Source of the DNA: an uncultured Pseudomonadota bacterium
GTDB lineage: Bacteria > Pseudomonadota > Alphaproteobacteria > Rs-D84
Direction of reading: 5' to 3'
NCBI GenBank assembly: GCA_902776515.1
Contig: CACYQE010000033.1
Coordinates: 1 to 9,149, forward strand
DNA length: 9,149 nucleotides
Shown here: positions 9,049-9,149 of the stretch, piece after piece
Layout: every line of letters begins with the position of its first letter
How positions within the stretch are numbered: the first letter of the stretch is position 1
Made by a program: the position numbers and the translations under genes
Notes under the pieces: generated by a model
The model's database searches: none
What the model was told of the DNA's origin: nothing
The model's input: only the letters and a program-made list of their open reading frames with translations

Positions 9049-9077
9049 ATTATAGTACAAAGATTCAGCATTTTCCA
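9049..9077 (-). promoter_or_regulatory. Candidate distal promoter driving the leader
   Basis: On the minus strand, TGGAAA (9077-9072, 4/6 match to TTGACA) is followed after 17 bases by a perfect TATAAT (9054-9049). Its -35 overlaps a DnaA-box-like 9-mer, so binding there could block it. Confidence 0.45.
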
Positions 9078-9091
9078 CCACTTTATTCACA
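9071..9091 (+). promoter_or_regulatory. Two DnaA-box-like 9-mers in tandem
   Basis: TTATTCACA (9083-9091) fits the DnaA box consensus TTATNCACA exactly. TTTTCCACC (9071-9079) fits the relaxed form TTWTNCACA with one mismatch. They lie in the same direction with starts 12 bases apart. This could mean DnaA control of the leader promoter. No box cluster or AT-rich unwinding element proving an origin is visible. Confidence 0.3.
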
Positions 9092-9123
9092 GAATGCGCA
9101 TTATTTAAGGGGTTTTTATAAAT

Positions 9124-9140
9124 CGCGATCTCTGATCGCG
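9124..9140. repeat. Perfect palindrome with two GATC sites at the right edge
   Basis: CGCGATC (9124-9130) and GATCGCG (9134-9140) are separated by TCT. On the minus strand the hairpin is followed by ATTTATAAAAA, a poor T tract, so it may be a weak terminator for a gene beyond the edge. Otherwise 8982-9149 shows no gene I can support. Confidence 0.4.
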
Positions 9141-9149
9141 CGCAAGCTG

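Noticed and set aside
9101..9120. CtrA-type site (TTAA-N7-TTAA) near the right edge
   Set aside because: Only TTAA-N7-TTAT is present, in AT-rich DNA, so the match is too weak to list as a feature.
9046..9149. An open minus-strand frame of 34 codons running in from the right edge and ending at TAA 9048-9046, as the tail of an upstream gene
   Set aside because: It reads across the palindrome and the TATAAT promoter and shows no recognisable family sequence. Two other frames are also open for a few codons, so nothing favours it.

Overview
The window looks like a piece of an AT-rich alphaproteobacterial genome. The gyrB and type IV pilus proteins read as proteobacterial. The gyrase resembles alphaproteobacterial GyrB, and base composition ranges from about 30% G+C (an unknown gene) to about 60% (parts of the pilus ATPase) in individual 60-base lines. 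The exact lineage cannot be fixed from sequence alone; a host- or gut-associated alphaproteobacterium is a guess.

Layout, left to right. (1) 1-2255, minus strand: gyrB, entering from the left edge and lacking only its last roughly 25 codons. It is broken near position 986 by a net loss of about 68 bases, which removes the TOPRIM EGDSAGG segment and shifts the frame. Both flanking halves are otherwise clean. (2) 2256-2345: a compact divergent promoter region with a 9-bp inverted repeat around both promoters. (3) 2346-3180, plus strand: a tight two-gene unit, a small basic protein of unknown role followed one base later by a protein with the acidic signature of RusA-type Holliday junction resolvases. 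(4) 3179-3208: a strong bidirectional terminator between convergent genes. (5) 3214-4164, minus: an unrecognised 316-residue protein ending in a coiled coil. (6) 4222-8891, minus: four tightly packed type IV pilus genes in the order pilO-pilP-pilQ-pilR, as in the thin (type IVb) pilus of the IncI plasmid R64. (7) 8892-9149: the upstream control region of the pilus genes, with a TATAAT promoter, a terminator-type hairpin with an overlapping alternative hairpin, a second upstream promoter, two DnaA-box-like 9-mers and a GATC-containing palindrome at the edge.

How the genes work together. PilO2 (inner-membrane accessory), PilP (exported coiled-coil protein), PilQ (assembly ATPase) and PilR (GspF-like platform protein) form the inner-membrane motor of a type IVb pilus. 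The pilin, secretin and prepilin peptidase are not in the window. The 316-residue gene lies 56 bases downstream in the same direction with no terminator between, so it may be a fifth co-transcribed gene, though it also has a plausible promoter of its own. The pil start is best placed at a TTG at 8891. The longer ATG-initiated reading (9071) would have to be translated through a terminator hairpin and the promoter.

The most notable observations are the gyrB lesion and the three-arm attenuator-like leader before the pilus operon.
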